Shown one piece after another: positions 62,505 through 64,000 of a stretch of DNA of 64,000 nt (its first letter is position 1; every line of letters begins with the position of its first letter). This stretch comes from Neoechinorhynchus agilis (taxonomy: Eukaryota; Acanthocephala). The translations under genes were made by a program, and so were the position numbers. The notes beneath the pieces were generated by a model. The model had not been told where the DNA came from and made no database searches. It saw nothing but the letters and a program-made list of their open reading frames with translations. Location: contig CM121342.1 of the NCBI GenBank assembly GCA_051530055.1, positions 7,068,001 to 7,132,000 on the forward strand, written 5' to 3'.

Positions 62505-62935
62505 ATATAAACACGTTTTATTTATGTAAGAAAAGAACGATCCACACACTTGCTAGCATCGATCTTTTGTTGAAGGCAGGGAGGTGGGACTTGTCTTTGA
62601 AGGAGTTTTACAGGCGAATGACCGATTGGGAGTCTTGTTCTCCGGTTATTAAGGAAAGATTGGACTTGGGGGAAGAAAGAACGAGCGAGGGCGAGATGAC
62701 AGCGGAAGGGAGGAAAGTACGAAAATATAGAGAATTAACAAGGGCTCACTTATGGAGAGCTTGGCAGCTCGGTACTCTGCTAGAGGATCTCTTGAAGAAA
62801 TTAAGAGAAACGACCGGCGACACAACGAGGCAATGCTGCAAGCGCGATAGCGACAGCCGAGGAAGGAGAGAAGCCCCAATTTTGGGGACGGCGGTGATTG
62901 CACGTTTTGTACTTTATTATTGTAAAACCTATTAA
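62505..62935. mobile_element. Chimera of two LINE 3' ends
   Basis: 62505-62690 matches the tail of the minus-strand LINE at 42846-43030 (AAGAAAAGAACGATCCA, TGTTCTCCGGTTATTAAGGA). 62690-62930 is plus-strand sequence of the other family (AEGRKVRKYRELTRAH, then REAPILGT, then the tail GGTGATTGCACGTTTTGTAC). Confidence 0.65.
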
Positions 62936-63262
62936 AACTGACCTTTTTTCCGAAAAAAACTTGCTCTTGTAACTCACACCTTTAAACACTTAAAAGAGCA
63001 ATAGATTGGGGACGAAGGGTTACGCGAAGGCCGAAAATTATCAGAATTCTCTGTAAAACCCAGATATCGAAGAAACTCGACGCCGGTCGCAAGCTCGGCT
63101 GAAAAAGGGGAAGAGTTGACGTCAGGAAGGACATCCGGCCGTAAAAAAACCTTGCACCAAAAACATGATCAGCCACAGACTAAACCCCGAAAAGGGAAAA
63201 AGTAAATACAATTCTACCCGTTACCATGACAACACCGATTAATTTCTCTCAAAAAACACCAG
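62936..63262. other. Intergenic, nothing recognised
   Basis: No domain-bearing frame. It holds the 3' flank of the MITD1-like gene. Confidence 0.3.
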
Positions 63263-64000
63263 TCATGCATCTTTGAACACGTCAATGTTGGTCGATTTGC
63301 ATTTCCTTAGTCTAAGATCAAAAGTGCCAATGAGTGAGTGACATTGTTTAAAAATATCAAGTCCTCGTCCGAGTTTAACCAGTCCTCCTGGATTAAATTG
63401 TACACTCCGATCGTGTACAACACATGATCGATTAGAGGGCGGGAGAAATCAAAAACGGAAATCGATCATCAATTTTTGTTGTAAACTGTCCACAAACACG
63501 CAATCGAACTCTACGGCGTATTTTGTGTGAAGTTCTTGTTTAAGCCGATCAATTTGACTTTTTTGATGTTGAGGATTATCCGCTTTGCTCGTGTAAACGA
63601 CCATTTTCGTCAATTGATTCGGCCGTTTCGCCAACACGAATTCACATAACCTAACGAGATTCTGAATTTGAGCTGAAGTTCGTATGTATGGATCGTTAAT
63701 GATTATTGATTGAGTTCGACAAGTATAACACTTATTGAAAATCCGCTCAAAATCAATACCAGTGTCGTCGTCTAAAATGCGTATTTCTTCACAATGGGAC
63801 CATTTTGTTTGTTCAATCAATCGCTTAATTTCTTCGGCTCGCTTCAAGTATCCGTTCAGTTTTTGACGGAGCGATTTGGTGTACTCGTCGCAGGTCGACT
63901 TTGTTGAGTATCGCATTAGTAACTCGCATCCATCTGAGTAAAGTCTAAGCGCTCGGTCATAGTCTTTACTCATGTCAGCCTTTACGGCATCTTCGAGGAC
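63263..64000 (-). CDS. MITD1 homologue, partial (5' end outside window)
   Basis: ESCRT-III-associated cytokinesis factor in animals. The minus-strand frame is open to the window edge (LEDAVKADMSKDYDRALRLY), so the start lies outside. The N-terminal MIT domain (EYTKSLRQKLNGYLKRAEEI) is followed by the phospholipase-D-like MITD1 C-terminal domain (GIDFERIFNKCY, INDPYIRTSAQIQNLVRLCE). The long frame stops at 63449, but 63263-63395 continues the family in another frame (HDRSVQFNPGGLVKLGRGLD, then FDLRLRKC and DVFKDA stop). A short intron near 63400-63455 must join them. I could not find a GT-AG pair that keeps phase, so a non-canonical intron or a sequence error is possible. Confidence 0.85.

Overview
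The window is nuclear DNA of a small invertebrate animal. Genes are intron-rich, most introns are about 45-60 bp with GT-AG ends, and intergenic DNA is AT-rich and full of repeats. The PKA C-terminus and the compact ryanodine receptor gene look nematode-like, and a repeat-rich Dorylaimia/mermithid-type nematode is my guess. The species is inference, not demonstrated.

Layout, left to right. 1481-4154 (+): a complete ten-exon PKA catalytic subunit gene whose intron 1 is a tandem array carrying copies of the flanking exon edges. 4.3-7.7 kb: Penelope-like remains in inverted orientation, a 77-unit AAT microsatellite and dispersed repeats. 7.71-11.85 kb: about 41 copies of a 102-bp satellite. 11988-15171 (-): the autoproteolytic and Nup96 parts of a Nup98-96 nucleoporin precursor, with no FG-repeat part visible. 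15.6-16.4 kb: LINE fragment with internal duplications. 16878-39537 (-): an entire ryanodine receptor gene, 56 exons and 4,956 codons, with all phases consistent. Its intron 4 holds a 2.6-kb array of a ~295-bp unit that includes the 3' half of exon 4 and its donor site. 39.5-50 kb: LINE pieces, a decayed type IV collagen NC1 region, foldback elements and a 460-bp satellite carrying Penelope/hammerhead-like palindromes. 50276-50704 (-): small single-pass membrane protein. 51-53.2 kb: foldback elements and a tRNA-derived SINE. 53764-55161 (-): an MTHFSD-like protein with an extra N-terminal helical domain, preceded by a 282-bp array with repeated CRE octamers. 57.9-59.7 kb: foldback elements, a LINE tail and a Ty3/Gypsy fossil. 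59868-60713 (-): Polycomb RING1/RNF2 homologue. 62-63 kb: a weak ORF and a LINE chimera. 63263-64000 (-): MITD1 homologue running off the window.

The host genes do not form an operon or pathway. They act in cAMP signalling, the nuclear pore, Ca2+ release, folate-related metabolism, chromatin silencing and ESCRT-linked cytokinesis. The most unusual signal is structural. In two unrelated genes (PKA and RyR) an intron has grown by tandem amplification of a segment spanning an exon edge, so each repeat carries real coding sequence and splice signals. Two GC-AG introns, one in each of these genes, also stand out.
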